Assembly: GCA_017861355.1 (NCBI GenBank) | Contig: JAGFXQ010000253.1 | Location: 1 to 5,431 of the forward strand | Direction: 5' to 3' | DNA: 5,431 bases | DNA from: Bacillota bacterium | GTDB lineage: Bacteria; Bacillota; Clostridia; Lachnospirales; Lachnospiraceae | In this document: positions 5,312-5,431 of the stretch, piece by piece | Layout: the number at the start of each line of letters is the position of its first letter | How positions within the stretch are numbered: the stretch's first letter is position 1 | Notes under the pieces: model-generated | The model's input: the letters and a program-made list of their open reading frames with translations, nothing else | Told to the model about the DNA's origin: nothing | Database searches by the model: none | Position numbers and translations under genes: made by a program

Positions 5312-5431
5312 CTACCTTACCCCCAATCTTTCCTTCACATAGTCTGCGTACTGTCTTGATATGATCAGTTGTTCCCCATTGCTCATGGTAACTCGTATCT
5401 TCCGTTCCACATCTGCCCGCAAGGAGTTAAT
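5312..5431 (-). CDS. LytTR-family DNA-binding regulator, C-terminal fragment (5' end outside window)
   Basis: Only the last 39 codons and the stop (5312-5314) are present, and the frame is open to the right edge. The residues read as the end of a LytTR domain: a basic strand (LRADVERKIRVTMSNGE) followed by QLIISRQYADYVKERLG, with the typical 'SRqY...f...Lg' ending of the domain. LytTR proteins bind direct repeats through a beta-rich domain and often control membrane-stress, bacteriocin or virulence genes. The missing part decides whether it is a stand-alone LytTR protein (about 145-150 aa, usual beside DUF3021) or a response regulator with a receiver domain. Its stop touches the DUF3021 start codon. 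It probably controls its own operon. Confidence 0.8.
   Translation of the reverse strand: MNSLRADVERKIRVTMSNGEQLIISRQYADYVKERLGVR

Noticed and set aside
1..5431. Insertion sequences, CRISPR arrays, tRNA/rRNA genes, phage genes
   Set aside because: I looked on both strands and saw no transposase remnants, direct-repeat arrays, cloverleaf structures or phage proteins.

Overview
The window looks like a chromosomal stretch of a Firmicute, most likely a gut-type clostridium such as a Lachnospiraceae member. The reasons are moderate, slightly AT-rich base composition by eye, GGAGG-type ribosome binding sites, extended -10 promoters, and a typical clostridial LytTR/DUF3021/ABC gene set. The genus is not determined. 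Every gene I can support is on the minus strand, so transcription runs from high to low coordinates.

Region 5431-3278 is a tight operon, cut at its upstream end. It contains the C-terminal tail of a LytTR-family DNA-binding regulator, a DUF3021 four-helix membrane protein whose ATG directly follows the regulator's stop codon, an ABC ATPase whose start overlaps the DUF3021 gene, and an ABC-2 type permease starting 2 bases after the ATPase. The promoter of this operon lies outside the window.

Region 3277-2346 holds a TetR-family regulator with its own extended -10 promoter, a hairpin at the start of its mRNA and a terminator after it. It also holds a regulatory region with two candidate promoters for the next gene. 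That region contains a perfect 10+10 bp inverted repeat over the proximal promoter. The distal promoter matches the tetR promoter at 20 of 25 aligned positions, which suggests that one protein, plausibly the TetR regulator, controls both.

Region 2345-570 encodes a full-length oleate hydratase (OhyA, formerly 'myosin cross-reactive antigen'), a FAD-dependent enzyme that adds water to the cis-9 double bond of unsaturated fatty acids. A perfect 19-bp-stem hairpin follows it. Region 479-1 is the start of a YkgJ-type cysteine-cluster metal-binding protein, cut by the window edge.

Working model (inference): TetR senses an unsaturated fatty acid or related membrane stress and controls ohyA and itself. 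The neighbouring LytTR/DUF3021/ABC operon looks like an autonomous membrane-sensing and export module. It may respond to membrane-active compounds, but nothing in the sequence proves a link to ohyA. No RNA genes, mobile elements, CRISPR arrays or plainly new systems are visible.
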